DNA of 64,000 nucleotides from Massilia sp. ST3 (GCF_018119405.1 NZ_JAGPWC010000010.1:1-64000), one strand, 5' to 3'; counted from the stretch's first letter, positions 47,154-56,962 are shown. Program-made: numbers and translations. Notes: generated by a model from the letters alone, not told the origin.

Positions 47154-47483
47154 TTAGTTACCGACAGTCACGTAGATGTGACAGGATTGTTTCGAAATGC
47201 GATCGCCGCGGCCCTTCGCACGTGCGGTGAAGCGCTTCAGGATCGGGCCCTTTTCGACGTAGATCTGGGTGACCTTCAGCTCGTCGATGTCCGCGCCATC
47301 GTTGTGCTCGGCGTTGGCGATTGCCGACTCGAGCACCTTCTTGATGATGGTCGCGCCCTTCTTCGGGCTGAACTGCAGAATGTTGAGTGCTGCGTCAACT
47401 TTCTTACCACGGATCAGGTCGGCAACCAGGCGGCCCTTCTGTTCCGACAGGCGCACGCCTTTGAGGATAGCTTTAGTTTCCAT
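47154..47483 (-). CDS. rplV: 50S ribosomal protein L22
   Basis: This 109-residue protein has the long tunnel-lining hairpin ([20 protein letters not shown]) where macrolide-resistance changes occur in other species. It starts [20 protein letters not shown]. Its start overlaps the rpsS stop by one base (TAATG). Confidence 0.98.
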   Translation of the reverse strand: METKAILKGVRLSEQKGRLVADLIRGKKVDAALNILQFSPKKGATIIKKVLESAIANAEHNDGADIDELKVTQIYVEKGPILKRFTARAKGRGDRISKQSCHIYVTVGN

Positions 47484-47758
47484 TATTTTTTCGCCTTCTT
47501 GTCAGCGGCGTGGCCCTTGAACGTACGGGTCAGCGCGAATTCGCCGAGCTTGTGGCCGACCATGTTCTCCGAGACGTACACCGGCACGTGCAGCTTGCCG
47601 TTGTGGACAGCGATCGTCAGACCGATGAAGTCCGGGGTGATCGTCGAGCGGCGCGACCAGGTTTTGACTGGCTTCTTGTCTTTGGTCGCTTGCGCGGCTT
47701 CGACTTTCTTCACCAGGTGGGCGTCAATGAACGGCCCTTTTTTCAATGAACGAGTCAT
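47483..47758 (-). CDS. rpsS: 30S ribosomal protein S19
   Basis: This 91-residue head protein starts [20 protein letters not shown]. The signature [20 protein letters not shown] and tail [20 protein letters not shown] are present. It lies 10 bases after rplB. Confidence 0.98.
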   Translation of the reverse strand: MTRSLKKGPFIDAHLVKKVEAAQATKDKKPVKTWSRRSTITPDFIGLTIAVHNGKLHVPVYVSENMVGHKLGEFALTRTFKGHAADKKAKK

Positions 47759-47768
47759 GTTTTATCCC

Positions 47769-48596
47769 TTATTTCTTGCCGCGGCGCGAGACGATCATCG
47801 ACGAAGTGCGCTTGTTCGAACGCGTCTTCTTGCCCTTGGTCTGCTGGCCCCATGGCGACACCGGATGGCGACCTGCTGCCGTACGGCCTTCACCACCACC
47901 GTGCGGGTGGTCGATCGGGTTCATGACGACACCGCGGACGGTCGGACGCACACCGCGCCAACGCATCGCACCGGCTTTACCGATCTTGCGCAGGCTGTGT
48001 TCGGCGTTGCCGACTTCACCCACGGTGGCGCGGCACTCGATGTGCACGCGGCGCACTTCACCCGAACGCAGGCGAACCTGGGCGTAGGTGCCTTCACGGG
48101 CCATCAGGACCACAGCGGCGCCGGCGGTGCGGGCCATCTGTGCGCCTTTACCCGGCAGCATTTCGACGCAGTTCATCACGGTACCAACCGGGATGTTGCG
48201 GATCGGCAGGCAGTTACCGGCCTTGATCGGCGCTTCCGAGCCGTTCATGACGGTGTCGCCCACAGCCATGCCCTTGGTGGCGATGATGTACGCACGGTGA
48301 CCGTCGGCGTAGCACAGCAGAGCGATGTGCGCGGTACGGTTCGGGTCGTATTCGATACGCTCGACCTTGGCAGGAATGCCGTCCTTGTTGCGCTTGAAGT
48401 CAACCAGGCGGTAGTGCTGCTTGTGGCCACCGCCGATGTGGCGGGTGGTGATGTGACCGTTGTTGTTACGGCCGGCGGTCTTCGATTTCTTTTCAACCAG
48501 GGCTGCGAACGGACGGCCTTTGTACAGGCCCTCGGTCACAACTTTCACCATGCCGCGACGGCCTGGGGAGGTTGGCTTCATCTTAACGAGTGCCAT
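47769..48596 (-). CDS. rplB: 50S ribosomal protein L2
   Basis: This 275-residue protein is one of the most conserved in the 50S subunit and is needed for peptidyl-transferase centre assembly. It has [19 protein letters not shown] and the catalytic-region motif [20 protein letters not shown] with the key His. Its start overlaps the rplW stop by one base. Confidence 0.98.
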   Translation of the reverse strand: MALVKMKPTSPGRRGMVKVVTEGLYKGRPFAALVEKKSKTAGRNNNGHITTRHIGGGHKQHYRLVDFKRNKDGIPAKVERIEYDPNRTAHIALLCYADGHRAYIIATKGMAVGDTVMNGSEAPIKAGNCLPIRNIPVGTVMNCVEMLPGKGAQMARTAGAAVVLMAREGTYAQVRLRSGEVRRVHIECRATVGEVGNAEHSLRKIGKAGAMRWRGVRPTVRGVVMNPIDHPHGGGEGRTAAGRHPVSPWGQQTKGKKTRSNKRTSSMIVSRRGKK

Positions 48597-48913
48597 TATT
48601 TAGCCTCCTCGACAAAATTGATTTCCTGGCCTGGCTTCAGGCACACGAAAGCGCGCTTGGTGTGGTTGCGGCGACCGTTGAAACGGCCCGAGCGCTTCTG
48701 CTTGCCTTCGCGGTTCACGGTTTGCACCGATTCCACTTCGACCTTGAACAGCAGCTCGACGGCAGCCTTGATTTCTGGCTTGGTCGCGTCCGGCAGAACC
48801 TTGAACACGATCTGCTCGTTCTTTTCCGCGACGAAGGTCGCTTTTTCGGAAATGATCGGAGCCAGCAGCACCTTCATCAGGCGCTCTTCGCTAAATTTGA
48901 TTGCGGCGCTCAT
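48596..48913 (-). CDS. rplW: 50S ribosomal protein L23
   Basis: This 105-residue exit-tunnel protein is the docking site for trigger factor and SRP. It has [20 protein letters not shown] and the RNA-binding loop [20 protein letters not shown]. The start at 48913 overlaps the rplD stop (ATGA). Confidence 0.97.
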   Translation of the reverse strand: MSAAIKFSEERLMKVLLAPIISEKATFVAEKNEQIVFKVLPDATKPEIKAAVELLFKVEVESVQTVNREGKQKRSGRFNGRRNHTKRAFVCLKPGQEINFVEEAK

Positions 48914-49530
48914 GCGTACATCTCCTCGATCTTGGCCAGAGCAGCTTTGGTGACCAGGACTTTCTTGTAGAACACCAGCGACATCGGGTCAGCAGCCTTC
49001 GGCTCGACGACCAGCACGTTCGGCAGGTTGCGCGAGGCGAGCAGCAGGTTTTCGTCGATGGTGTCGGTGATCACGAGGACCGACTCCAGGCCCATGCCCT
49101 GCAGCTTTTGCGACAGCAGCTTGGTTTTCGGAGCTTCGATCGACAGGTTCTCAACCACGTTCAGGCGGCCTTCGCGGGCCAGCTGCGAGAAGATCGAGCA
49201 GATACCTGCACGGAACATCTTCTTGTTGACCTTGTGCGAGAAGTTCTCGTCCGGGGTGTTCGGGAAGATACGACCACCGCCGCGCCACAGAGGCGACGAC
49301 GACATACCAGCACGAGCGCGGCCGGTGCCCTTCTGGCGCCATGGCTTCTTGGTGGTGTGGCTGACTTCTTCGCGGTCTTTCTGCTTGCGGTTGCCGCTAC
49401 GTGCGTTGGCGGCGTAAGCGACCACGATCTGGTGGATCAGGGCTTCGTTGTATTCGCGGCCGAACACGGTGTCGGCAGCTGCAACGCCTGCGCCAGCTTG
49501 ACCTTGCTCATTCAGGAGCTGAAGTTCCAT
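48910..49530 (-). CDS. rplD: 50S ribosomal protein L4
   Basis: This 206-residue protein has a tunnel-reaching loop ([20 protein letters not shown], then [20 protein letters not shown]). In gammaproteobacteria L4 also represses its own operon by attenuation in the S10 leader, which bears on the hairpin at 50237-50268. It lies 2 bases after rplC. Confidence 0.98.
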   Translation of the reverse strand: MELQLLNEQGQAGAGVAAADTVFGREYNEALIHQIVVAYAANARSGNRKQKDREEVSHTTKKPWRQKGTGRARAGMSSSPLWRGGGRIFPNTPDENFSHKVNKKMFRAGICSIFSQLAREGRLNVVENLSIEAPKTKLLSQKLQGMGLESVLVITDTIDENLLLASRNLPNVLVVEPKAADPMSLVFYKKVLVTKAALAKIEEMYA

Positions 49531-49532
49531 AT

Positions 49533-50189
49533 TTAAGCTCCTTTCTTGGCTTTGGTTTTGACAGCCGGCTTGACAACCACTTGGCCGTTCTTGGCGCCAG
49601 GAACGGCACCTTTGACCATCAGCAGTTGACGCTCAGCGTCGATGCGGGCGATTTCCAGGTTCTGGGTGGTGACGGTAACGTCGCCCATGTGACCGGTCAT
49701 GCGCTTGCCCGGGAACACGCGGCCCGGATCCTGGGCCATACCGATGGAGCCAGGAACGTTGTGCGAACGCGAGTTACCGTGGGTCTGGCGACCCGACGAG
49801 AAGTTGTAACGCTTGATGGTACCGGCGTAGCCCTTACCGATCGAGGTGCCTTGCACGTCGATTTTCTGGCCCACTTCGAACATCGAAGCATTGATGGTGT
49901 CGCCGGCTTTGAGTTCGGCGGCTTTGGTGGAATCGATGCGGAATTCCTTCAGCATCGTACCGGCTTCGACGCCAGCTTTGGCGTAGTGACCGGCGGCGGC
50001 CTTGTTCACGCGGGAAGCGCGACGCTGACCGAAGACGACCTGAACAGCGGTATAACCGTCAGTTTCAGGAGTTTTGACTTGCGCAACACGGTTGTTCGAC
50101 ACGTCCAGGACGGTGACAGGGATCGAATCGCCGTCATCCGTAAAGATACGCATCATGCCAACCTTGCGACCGAGAAGGCCCAGGCTCAT
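49533..50189 (-). CDS. rplC: 50S ribosomal protein L3
   Basis: This 218-residue early-assembly protein starts [20 protein letters not shown]. The extension toward the peptidyl-transferase centre ([32 protein letters not shown]) includes the Gln that is methylated in other species. GGAGAAAA precedes the start. It is the first gene of this block; rpsJ, usually directly upstream, is absent. Confidence 0.98.
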   Translation of the reverse strand: MSLGLLGRKVGMMRIFTDDGDSIPVTVLDVSNNRVAQVKTPETDGYTAVQVVFGQRRASRVNKAAAGHYAKAGVEAGTMLKEFRIDSTKAAELKAGDTINASMFEVGQKIDVQGTSIGKGYAGTIKRYNFSSGRQTHGNSRSHNVPGSIGMAQDPGRVFPGKRMTGHMGDVTVTTQNLEIARIDAERQLLMVKGAVPGAKNGQVVVKPAVKTKAKKGA

Positions 50190-50236
50190 TTTTTCTCCAT
50201 TCCCACCTACGATTGGGCGGGGGTAGTTGAACTACT

Positions 50237-50268
50237 AAAAAATATGGGTCAAAAAAGATAGACCCATA
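50237..50268 (-). terminator. Leader hairpin/attenuator before rplC
   Basis: In the minus direction a perfect 8-bp stem (TATGGGTC/GACCCATA) with a 10-base T-rich loop is followed by six T residues. It lies 12 bases below the -10 box at 50281-50286 and about 50 bases above rplC, so it falls in the 5' leader. A second short palindrome, GTAGTTGAACTAC, follows at 50223-50235. Confidence 0.65.
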
Positions 50269-50280
50269 CCGAAGCCGGCT

Positions 50281-50309
50281 AGTATAGCGTGCAAACGACG
50301 ACGGCGCAA
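50281..50309 (-). promoter_or_regulatory. Sigma-70 promoter of the rplC operon
   Basis: In the minus direction TTGCGC (50309-50304), 17 bases, TATACT (50286-50281). The spacing is ideal and the -10 matches consensus at five of six positions. It reads into the attenuator-like hairpin and rplC. Confidence 0.7.
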
Positions 50310-50455
50310 CAGAAGAATCGGGCGAGTAGCCGGGTCTGTTGCGTTTTTCGCATAATGGAGAGAGCGAGGAATCCGGACCTTGCTGGTCCGGCACAGAAAA
50401 GACACACCGCTGCATCTTTTCTCTGCAAGTTTCGAGAACTTGCGATCTGGAAGTC

Positions 50456-50532
50456 TGGTGGGCGGTGCAGGATTCGAACCTGCGACCCCTTGGATGTCGA
50501 CCAAGTATTCTAACCAGCTGAACTAACCGCCC
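50456..50532 (-). tRNA. tRNA-Val (anticodon GAC)
   Basis: This 77-base cloverleaf has encoded CCA. The acceptor stem is GGGCGGT/ACCGCCC with discriminator A, the D arm is GTTC...GAAT, the anticodon stem is CTTGG/CCAAG with loop TCGACAT, the variable loop is GGGTC, and the T arm is GCAGG-TTCGAAT-CCTGC. The central triplet GAC reads valine codons GUC/GUU. Position 33, almost always U, reads C. Confidence 0.9.
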
Positions 50533-50841
50533 GGGGAGCCGCATTATACGAAGCTTGCTTGAAGTTTTGCAATAGCTTTTTTCATGCTGCGGCAATTTTT
50601 CGACATTCCCCCTCCGCCCTGCCCACCGTCCCCACCACGCCGTCCAATCGTGACGCGGGTTGTCGATGCCCATTTGAAATGCTATTGTACAAATGCACTT
50701 GGAGACGGGCGCCCTCCGGCGCGCTTGCACGCGGCCACTCCCGCGCTGCGTCCGCACTCTGTCTTTCCCCTTTCGCCCGGCGGCCGGGCGCCTCCTCCGC
50801 CCTTTGCGCCTGCAGCCCGCCATTGACCTGAAGAGACCAAC
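50533..50841. other. Intergenic region upstream of the MscS gene
   Basis: This is a stretch of 309 bases between the tRNA and the plus-strand channel gene. It is C-rich in its middle part, with no convincing gene. GAAGAGACC near 50830 is the ribosome site for the channel gene. No clear promoter pair was identified. Confidence 0.5.
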
Positions 50842-51927
50842 ATGAACCACATCATCCTCGGCAATCCCGTGACCGACTGGCTGATCGCCCTGGTTGCCGC
50901 CGTCGCCGTGGCGGCGGGCCTGGACGCGGTGAAGGCCATCCTGGTGCGCCGCATCCGCAGCCTGACCGCCGAGCGGGCCTCGCGCCCCCGCGGCGTGCTG
51001 GTGGCGGCCCTGTCCTCGACCCGCCTCCTGGTGCTGGCCATCCTCGGCCTGTACGCCGGCGCCAGCCTGCTGGCCTTGCCGGACAAGGCCCAGCTCTTCA
51101 TCGGCCGCGCCGCCATCGCCGCCATCCTGGTCCAGTGCGCGATCTGGGGCGACCATGGGGTGCGCAGCTGGCTGGCGTCCACCCGCGCGCAGCAGGCCGA
51201 CGATCCGGGCCGCGCCACCTCGTCCGCCGCGATCGGCTTCCTGCTGCGCGTGCTGCTGTGGGCGGTGGTGGTGCTGATGATCCTCGATAACCTGGGCGTC
51301 AACATCACGACCCTGGTGGCGAGCCTGGGCATCGGCGGCATTGCGGTGGCCCTCGCGGTGCAGAGCATCCTGGGCGATCTGTTCGCCTCGCTGTCGATCG
51401 TGCTCGACAAGCCCTTCGTGATCGGCGACTTCATCATCGTGGACAACGCCATGGGCACGGTGGAGCACGTGGGCCTGAAGACCACGCGCGTGCGCAGCCT
51501 GGGCGGCGAGCAGATCGTGTTCTCGAACGCGGCCCTGCTCAAGAGCCGCATCCACAACCTGCGCCGCATGGAAGCGCGGCGCGTGGTGTTCGGGCTGGAA
51601 GTGAGCCACGAGACGCCGGAACCAAGCCTGCGCGCCCTGCCCGGCCTGATCGAAGCCATCGTCGCCGCGCAGCCGCAGGTACGCTTCGACCGCGCGCACT
51701 TCAAGGGCATGACGGCGCCGGCCTTCAGCTACGAGGTGGTGTACTTCGTCGACACCGCCGACTACCGGGTGTTCATGGATGTGCAGCAGGAGATCTATTT
51801 GCGGATCGTGGCGATGCTCGCCGAGCAGGGAGTCAAGCTGGCGTTGCCGGCGCAGACGGTGCATCTGGCGGGCCGGCAGGCAGCCGTGCCGCAGCCCCTG
51901 CCGCATGTCGAGAAAGCCGCAGCCTGA
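50842..51927 (+). CDS. MscS-family mechanosensitive ion channel
   Basis: This 361-residue protein has about four to five membrane helices, then the pore helix (LVASLGIGGIAVALAVQSIL) with the Gly/Ala packing of MscS TM3. The beta domain (DFIIVDNAMGTVEHVGLKTT, VFSNAALLKSRIHNL) and alpha/beta C-terminal domain follow. It is longer than E. coli MscS (286) by extra N-terminal helices. It opens under membrane tension during osmotic downshock. It is a single gene on the plus strand. Confidence 0.93.
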   Translation: MNHIILGNPVTDWLIALVAAVAVAAGLDAVKAILVRRIRSLTAERASRPRGVLVAALSSTRLLVLAILGLYAGASLLALPDKAQLFIGRAAIAAILVQCAIWGDHGVRSWLASTRAQQADDPGRATSSAAIGFLLRVLLWAVVVLMILDNLGVNITTLVASLGIGGIAVALAVQSILGDLFASLSIVLDKPFVIGDFIIVDNAMGTVEHVGLKTTRVRSLGGEQIVFSNAALLKSRIHNLRRMEARRVVFGLEVSHETPEPSLRALPGLIEAIVAAQPQVRFDRAHFKGMTAPAFSYEVVYFVDTADYRVFMDVQQEIYLRIVAMLAEQGVKLALPAQTVHLAGRQAAVPQPLPHVEKAAA

Positions 51928-51956
51928 CAGGCCGGGCACCGCGCTCCGGCCATCGA

Positions 51957-51990
51957 CGAACTTGGGCACCGGCCTTCGCCGGTGCGACGG
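51957..51990. repeat. Family B half-repeat
   Basis: CGAACTTGGGCACCGGCCTT continues into CGCCGGTGCGACGG, one arm of the family B repeat. It lies between the converging MscS and small-protein genes and forms a short hairpin (CACCGGC/GCCGGTG). Confidence 0.65.
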
Positions 51991-52002
51991 TCTTGCCGCG
52001 CC

Positions 52003-52200
52003 TCAGGCCAAGGCTTCCTTGGCCGCTTCTTCCGGCGTCAGGCCGTCATAGAACTGGTCTGTGAACCACTCGACCTGCTCTTCGATATGTTCCTGCGCCT
52101 GCTTGACGGTGGCGCCGCCGGCAACCAGGAACTTCTCGACTTCAATGCACCAGTGGATGAATGCCAGGGTTTCCTCGTCCAGTTCTTCTTTCTTCGCCAT
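52003..52200 (-). CDS. Small acidic helical protein, unknown
   Basis: The product has 65 residues, starts MAKKEELDEETLAFIHWCIE and ends YDGLTPEEAAKEALA. It is acidic and predicted almost wholly helical. AAGGAAAGGAAACGAC precedes the ATG, a strong ribosome site that supports real coding. There is no membrane segment and no recognised family. It is divergent from the diguanylate cyclase gene. Confidence 0.75.
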   Translation of the reverse strand: MAKKEELDEETLAFIHWCIEVEKFLVAGGATVKQAQEHIEEQVEWFTDQFYDGLTPEEAAKEALA

Positions 52201-52432
52201 GTCGTTTCCTTTCCTTGTTGCGCCTGGCGAATCGGTCGATCAGCCTTGTTGCCAATTCTAGCCTAGCGGGCTTGCACGGGCGGCGTCGCTGGCGCGCCAC
52301 GCATTCATCCGGCCCGCACGATAGCCGTTTCTTAATGGCAATTTTAATATGATCTTGGGTTAGAATAGTGCCGCCGATACTGGCCCGCTTCGAGATTTGC
52401 CGCGTAGCCGGGTTCAACTGCCGAAAGTTCTT

Positions 52433-53626
52433 GTGCCGTCTTCACACCTGTCACCACTTCGCCTGACCATCGACCGCCGGCGCGCCGAATTTGCGGATCC
52501 GGAGTTCGAAGACCGCTTCGTCCGCCACTTCCTGCCGGAGCGCAATGCCCAGCTGAAGGCAAGCCTGCTGTTTTCGGCGTTCTTCTATATCGTCTTCGGC
52601 GTCACCGATCTCACCACCCTGGGCCTCACAGCCACCGCCTGGGTCATGGTCGCGCTGCGCGTGGTCGTTGGCATCGGCGCGCTGGCCGGCTATGTCGCCG
52701 TCTCCCGCAATCCGGATTCGGTGCGCGTCTCGATCCGGACCACCTGCGCCGTCCTGGTATTGGGCCTGGCCGTCTTCCCCGTGCTGTGCTGGTACCAGCC
52801 CAGCGCGATGGCCTGGAACCTCATGTCCTTCGCGCTGATCCTCATGGCGGTCTACGTCAACTTCCCGAACCGCTTCATGTATGCGGTGGCGATCGGGGTG
52901 GGCGCCAGCGTGGAATTCGCGGCGATGCTGATGATCCAGGACTCGCTGCTGCCGGAGGATCTGCTGGCGCTGGTACTGATGCTCATCCTCGGCAACGCCC
53001 TCGGCTATATCGCGGCCAGCCGCTTCAACCTGGCCCAGCGCGAGCAATTCCGCTCTTCCATGCTGTTGCAGCAGCTGGCCGACCGCGATCCCCTGACCGG
53101 CTGCTACAACCGCCGCGTCCTGCAAAGCGGCCTGCTGGACGCCGAACTGGCGCGCTCGCGCCGCTACGGCACCGCCCTGTCGGTGATCATGTGCGACATC
53201 GACCATTTCAAGCGCATCAACGACAGCTATGGGCATGCGGCCGGCGACCAGGTCCTGAGCGGCTTCGCCGGCCTGCTGCAGTCGATGGCGCGCGAGACGG
53301 ACGACAGCGTCATCCGCTACGGCGGCGAGGAATTCCTGGTGGTGCTGCCGCAGGCGGAGCTGGCCGAAGCGCAATCACTGGCGGAACGCATCCGGCACGC
53401 CTTCGCCAACACCCCCACGCCGATCGGCGGCGGCGCGTATGTATCGGCCACCGCGAGCTTCGGCATCGCCTGCGTGCCCACCCTGCATGACGCCATGCCG
53501 GACAAGTTCGACGCCCTGATCGAGACCGCCGACATCCAGCTGTATGCAGTCAAGCGCGAGGGGCGCAATGGCGTGCGCGGAGCTGTCGTCGGCGCCACCG
53601 CCGACGCGCCGCCGGTACGCGCCTGA
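52433..53626 (+). CDS. Membrane diguanylate cyclase (GGDEF)
   Basis: This protein of about 397 residues has an N-terminal region with six hydrophobic helices (from SLLFSAFFYIVFGVTDL to LALVLMLILGNALGYIAA), like MASE-type sensors, then a GGDEF domain with RYGGEEF as active-site signature and DRDPLTGCYNRRVL at its start. It makes c-di-GMP from two GTP. No RxxD inhibitory site is obvious upstream of GGEEF. The start is uncertain: GTG at 52433 is favoured, but TTG at 52397 is also in frame. Confidence 0.9.
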   Translation: MPSSHLSPLRLTIDRRRAEFADPEFEDRFVRHFLPERNAQLKASLLFSAFFYIVFGVTDLTTLGLTATAWVMVALRVVVGIGALAGYVAVSRNPDSVRVSIRTTCAVLVLGLAVFPVLCWYQPSAMAWNLMSFALILMAVYVNFPNRFMYAVAIGVGASVEFAAMLMIQDSLLPEDLLALVLMLILGNALGYIAASRFNLAQREQFRSSMLLQQLADRDPLTGCYNRRVLQSGLLDAELARSRRYGTALSVIMCDIDHFKRINDSYGHAAGDQVLSGFAGLLQSMARETDDSVIRYGGEEFLVVLPQAELAEAQSLAERIRHAFANTPTPIGGGAYVSATASFGIACVPTLHDAMPDKFDALIETADIQLYAVKREGRNGVRGAVVGATADAPPVRA

Positions 53627-53708
53627 CCGCACAGGCGGCGCTGGCCAGGCGGCCGGGCGCTCGGTATTTCCCCATGCGCTGCCCGGCCGCGGCAGCAAGG
53701 GATGCCGC

Positions 53709-55646
53709 CTATCCGGGTGCCAGGAACCGGGTCGACGGCCGGCCATCGGCGTTGTGCTGCACGATGCGCACTGGCCGCCCTTGCGCGTCGAGCCACACCT
53801 GGCCGATGCCGGCGCCATTCCAGACGCGCTCGCCGTGCTGGCGCCATTCGGGCAGGTAGGGCGTGAGGGCGAGATCGCGGCGCTGGGTGAACCAGTTCAG
53901 CGGCGAGCGCGGCGAATACAGCCAGCGATTGAGGCGATCGAGCCAGTCGAGCAGGCGGCGCGGGAATTCGTTCTTGATGCCGCTGCTGGTGATCTGCCAG
54001 ATATGCGGCAAGCGGTCCGACTCGCGCACCTCGACATCGTAGGCGAAAGAGTAGTGCACATCGCCCGACAGGACCACGTAGTTGGCCGGGGCGCGCGAAT
54101 GGCGGAAGATGTTCAGCATGCTGCTCGCCGTGCCGCGATGCGCCATCCAGTTCTCGGCGTCGACCGTCAGGGCCAGGCCGGCGAAGGTCGCGATCCTCTG
54201 CACCACCTCGATCAGCTTGACCCCGAACATGGGCGCCGGCGAGACGATGATGGCGGCCGTCTCGTCCAGCAGTTCGTGCTGCAGCTCGGTCAGCGATTCC
54301 CAATCCATCAGGCCCGATGGATGGCCGGGCCGGCGCCGGTTGCGCCAGCGCCGGGTGCGGGTATCGAGCACGATGATCGTGGGCTTGGTCCGTACGACGA
54401 CATCCCACTGGCGGAAAGACATCAGGCGCTTGATCAGCGCGTCCTGCAGCGGCGCGTCCAGACGATGATCGGCAGCGGCAGCGCCCGTGGCGGCCAGTAC
54501 CGTCATCTCGTCCAGCGCCGTCTCGAACACATCGGGGCGGTTGCCCCAGCCCTGGCACAGCAGATAGGCAATCAGCGCATTGCCCACGATGCGGCGCGCG
54601 AACGGGTGCTCGTAGACGGTGGTTTCCCACTTGGCCGACAGGTTCCAGTCGTCGGTGATGTCATGGTCGTCGAAGATCATCAGGGTCTGCACGTGCGCCA
54701 GCAGCCGCGCGGCCTGCGGCAAATCGCGGCCAAAGCCCGCCAGCGCCTCTGACTCGCGCCGCCAACGGTCTGCATGGCCAGGGTCGAGCGCGGGCGCCGG
54801 CGCATCCGCCACCAGCCGCCATGGCGCCGGCGACCAGACCAGCAGGTACATGGCCAACACTTCGGCCAGGGTAACCAGGTGGTTGTGGGCATTGGCCGTA
54901 GTGAAGATCGGCTTTTCGCTGCCGCCGAAGAAGCGGTCGCGCAGCGCATCGTTGGACTTAACCGCGGGCAGCAGCTCTACGCGCCGGTAATAGCTGGCCC
55001 GGTGGCGGTACAGCGCCTCGCTGTCGGCGACCACCGCGCCTTCCAGGTATTCGCCATACAGGCCCAGGCGCCGGATCAGCGCGTGGATCGCTGCCAGCAT
55101 CGGGCCCGCCACATCGTCGGCATACACCTGGTCGCCGCACAGCATCAGCAGGGCGGGCCGCTCGTCGGCCCGTTCGACGTGATCGGCCAGCAAGGCGTCG
55201 GCGCGCGCCAGGCCGTCGCGCGCGGGATGATGCGGCTTGCGGCATGAGCCAAACAGGATATTGTCGCTGCGGCTGCGCAGCACCAGGTTCGGGCGCGTCG
55301 CGCCGGCATGCAGCAGGTGCGGCGCCCAGTGCGCAATGCCGGCCTCTTTGCCATCGCCCTGCGTGACGAGCAAGTCGTACTCGATGATGGTGTCTTGCGG
55401 CAGCGGCTCGGCCAGCGCGACATCGATCAGGTGCACGCAGGCGTGGCGGCCGACGCGGATCACACGGCAGCGGCGCCCGTCCAGGAGCAAGCGCCGGGGT
55501 GCGCCCGCCCTGGGCGCCAGCACCAGGGTCAGGTCGAGCGGCGCGCTGCCGACCAGCCAAAGCACCAGGCGGTCCGGCTCGAGACGGCGCAGGATCGGAC
55601 CGGCAAGCACGGGCGGCAGGCCTTCGGGGGCAGGCGTCTGGATCAA
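53709..55646 (-). CDS. PhoD-like metallophosphatase
   Basis: This 645-residue protein has an N-terminal beta-sandwich and a metallophosphoesterase domain. Metal-site motifs seen are SCRKPHHPARDG, MLCGDQVYADD, FDDHDITDDW and LSGDVHYSFAYDVE. Unlike classical PhoD there is no Tat or Sec signal, so it probably works in the cytoplasm. The family includes phosphodiesterases of unknown substrate. The gene stands alone on the minus strand, 163 bases from the LacI gene. Confidence 0.87.
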   Translation of the reverse strand: MIQTPAPEGLPPVLAGPILRRLEPDRLVLWLVGSAPLDLTLVLAPRAGAPRRLLLDGRRCRVIRVGRHACVHLIDVALAEPLPQDTIIEYDLLVTQGDGKEAGIAHWAPHLLHAGATRPNLVLRSRSDNILFGSCRKPHHPARDGLARADALLADHVERADERPALLMLCGDQVYADDVAGPMLAAIHALIRRLGLYGEYLEGAVVADSEALYRHRASYYRRVELLPAVKSNDALRDRFFGGSEKPIFTTANAHNHLVTLAEVLAMYLLVWSPAPWRLVADAPAPALDPGHADRWRRESEALAGFGRDLPQAARLLAHVQTLMIFDDHDITDDWNLSAKWETTVYEHPFARRIVGNALIAYLLCQGWGNRPDVFETALDEMTVLAATGAAAADHRLDAPLQDALIKRLMSFRQWDVVVRTKPTIIVLDTRTRRWRNRRRPGHPSGLMDWESLTELQHELLDETAAIIVSPAPMFGVKLIEVVQRIATFAGLALTVDAENWMAHRGTASSMLNIFRHSRAPANYVVLSGDVHYSFAYDVEVRESDRLPHIWQITSSGIKNEFPRRLLDWLDRLNRWLYSPRSPLNWFTQRRDLALTPYLPEWRQHGERVWNGAGIGQVWLDAQGRPVRIVQHNADGRPSTRFLAPG

Positions 55647-55753
55647 TCGGGGGAACTATGCTGGTTTAATGAACAAATCAGTGTAGCAGACACGCCGGAC
55701 GGCTTGAGCACGCAAACGGCACAAGCGCCCGCACACGTCTGGCGAGGGTTTGC

Positions 55754-55773
55754 AACGCCACAGGGCGTTTTTT
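55754..55773 (+). terminator. Small hairpin with T run, orientation unexplained
   Basis: AACGCC-ACAG-GGCGTT is followed by TTTT on the plus strand. It lies between two minus-strand genes, so it ends no known transcript. Confidence 0.3.
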
Positions 55774-55809
55774 CCAGGCCAAGACCGCCGCCATGAATCA
55801 ATCAGCTTC

Positions 55810-56844
55810 CTAGAACGCCTTCGCCAGGGCCCTGCGCGCCTGCGGACGGCTGGTCGACTGGCGCACCACCAGCCTGCCCTGCAGGCGCCGGCGCACACGC
55901 GCTTCACCTTCGCCCTCGCCGCGGATGCGCTGGAACAGCAGCTCGGCCAGCTCGCGCCCCATGTCGTAGGTCGGCTGGGCCACGGTGCTCAAGCGCGGCG
56001 CGGCGAAGGCGGCGCAGCCCAGGTCGTCACCGCCGATCACCGACAGCCGCTCCGGCACGTCGACGCCCGCTTCGCGCGCCGCGCACAGGGCGCCCAGCGC
56101 TATCAGGTCGTTGCAGGCGAACAGCGCGCTGGGGGGGGCGGGCAGCGCCAGCAGGCGCTGGGCGGCGTCGTGGCCGCCCTCGCAGTCTGGCTGGCCATGC
56201 ACGAGGTAGGCGGGATCGAGTTCCAGCCCGGCTTCGCGCAGGGCGCGCAGGCAGCCCGCGAGGCGCTCCTGGCCTGCCGGCTGGGACTGCGGGCCGGCCA
56301 GGCAGGCGATGTGCCGGTGGCCCAGCTCGATCAGGTGGCGGGTCGCCGCGTAGCCGGTGGCTTCGTGGTCCAGGCCGATGAAATCGGTGTCGACGCCGGC
56401 CACCTCATGGTCGGCCAGCACGATCGGCACGCGCTGGCTGGCCAGCAGCGGCGCCAGTTCCTCGCGCGCGCCGCCGGGCACCAGCACCAGGCCGTCGATG
56501 CGCTTCTCGATCAGGCCGCGCAGGTGGGCCGCCTGGCGCTGCGCATCCTCGTAGCCGTTGCACAGCATGATGTTGTAGCCGACCGCGAAGGCCGCATCCT
56601 CGATGCCGCGCAGCAGCTCGGCAAAGCCGGAATGGGTATTGTCGGGAACCGACACGCCGATGGTGTAGGTCTTGTCGTTCTTGAGGCTGCGGGCCACGGC
56701 GCTCGGGATATAGCCCATGTCGTCGATGACGGCCTGCACCCGCTTGCGCACGTCCTCGCTGACCGCCCGCGTATTGTTGATGACGTGCGAGACGGTCGAG
56801 GTGGAAACCCCCGCCCGATCCGCGACCTGCTTCATTGTTGCCAT
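55810..56844 (-). CDS. LacI-family transcriptional regulator
   Basis: This 344-residue regulator has an N-terminal helix-turn-helix (MKQVADRAGVSTSTVSHVIN), hinge (GYIPSAVARSLK) and a periplasmic-binding-protein-like sugar domain (TYTIGVSVPDN, DGLVLVPG, ACNDLIALGAL). The ATG at 56844 is taken because GGGAGGCAGG lies just before it; an ATG at 56868 is also in frame. It is divergent from the terD operon across 170 bases. Its ligand and targets are unknown; LacI-type control of the Ter operon or of the arabinose locus would both be guesses. Confidence 0.92.
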   Translation of the reverse strand: MATMKQVADRAGVSTSTVSHVINNTRAVSEDVRKRVQAVIDDMGYIPSAVARSLKNDKTYTIGVSVPDNTHSGFAELLRGIEDAAFAVGYNIMLCNGYEDAQRQAAHLRGLIEKRIDGLVLVPGGAREELAPLLASQRVPIVLADHEVAGVDTDFIGLDHEATGYAATRHLIELGHRHIACLAGPQSQPAGQERLAGCLRALREAGLELDPAYLVHGQPDCEGGHDAAQRLLALPAPPSALFACNDLIALGALCAAREAGVDVPERLSVIGGDDLGCAAFAAPRLSTVAQPTYDMGRELAELLFQRIRGEGEGEARVRRRLQGRLVVRQSTSRPQARRALAKAF

Positions 56845-56962
56845 CCTGCCTCCCTTTCCGACAGGCATTATCCCCCGAATGTTACAAGACGGGCAATGCG
56901 TATTTACATAGATCTACGGAAAGTGTGACATTCCTGTCGTGTACAATTAATCAAGAACCGCC

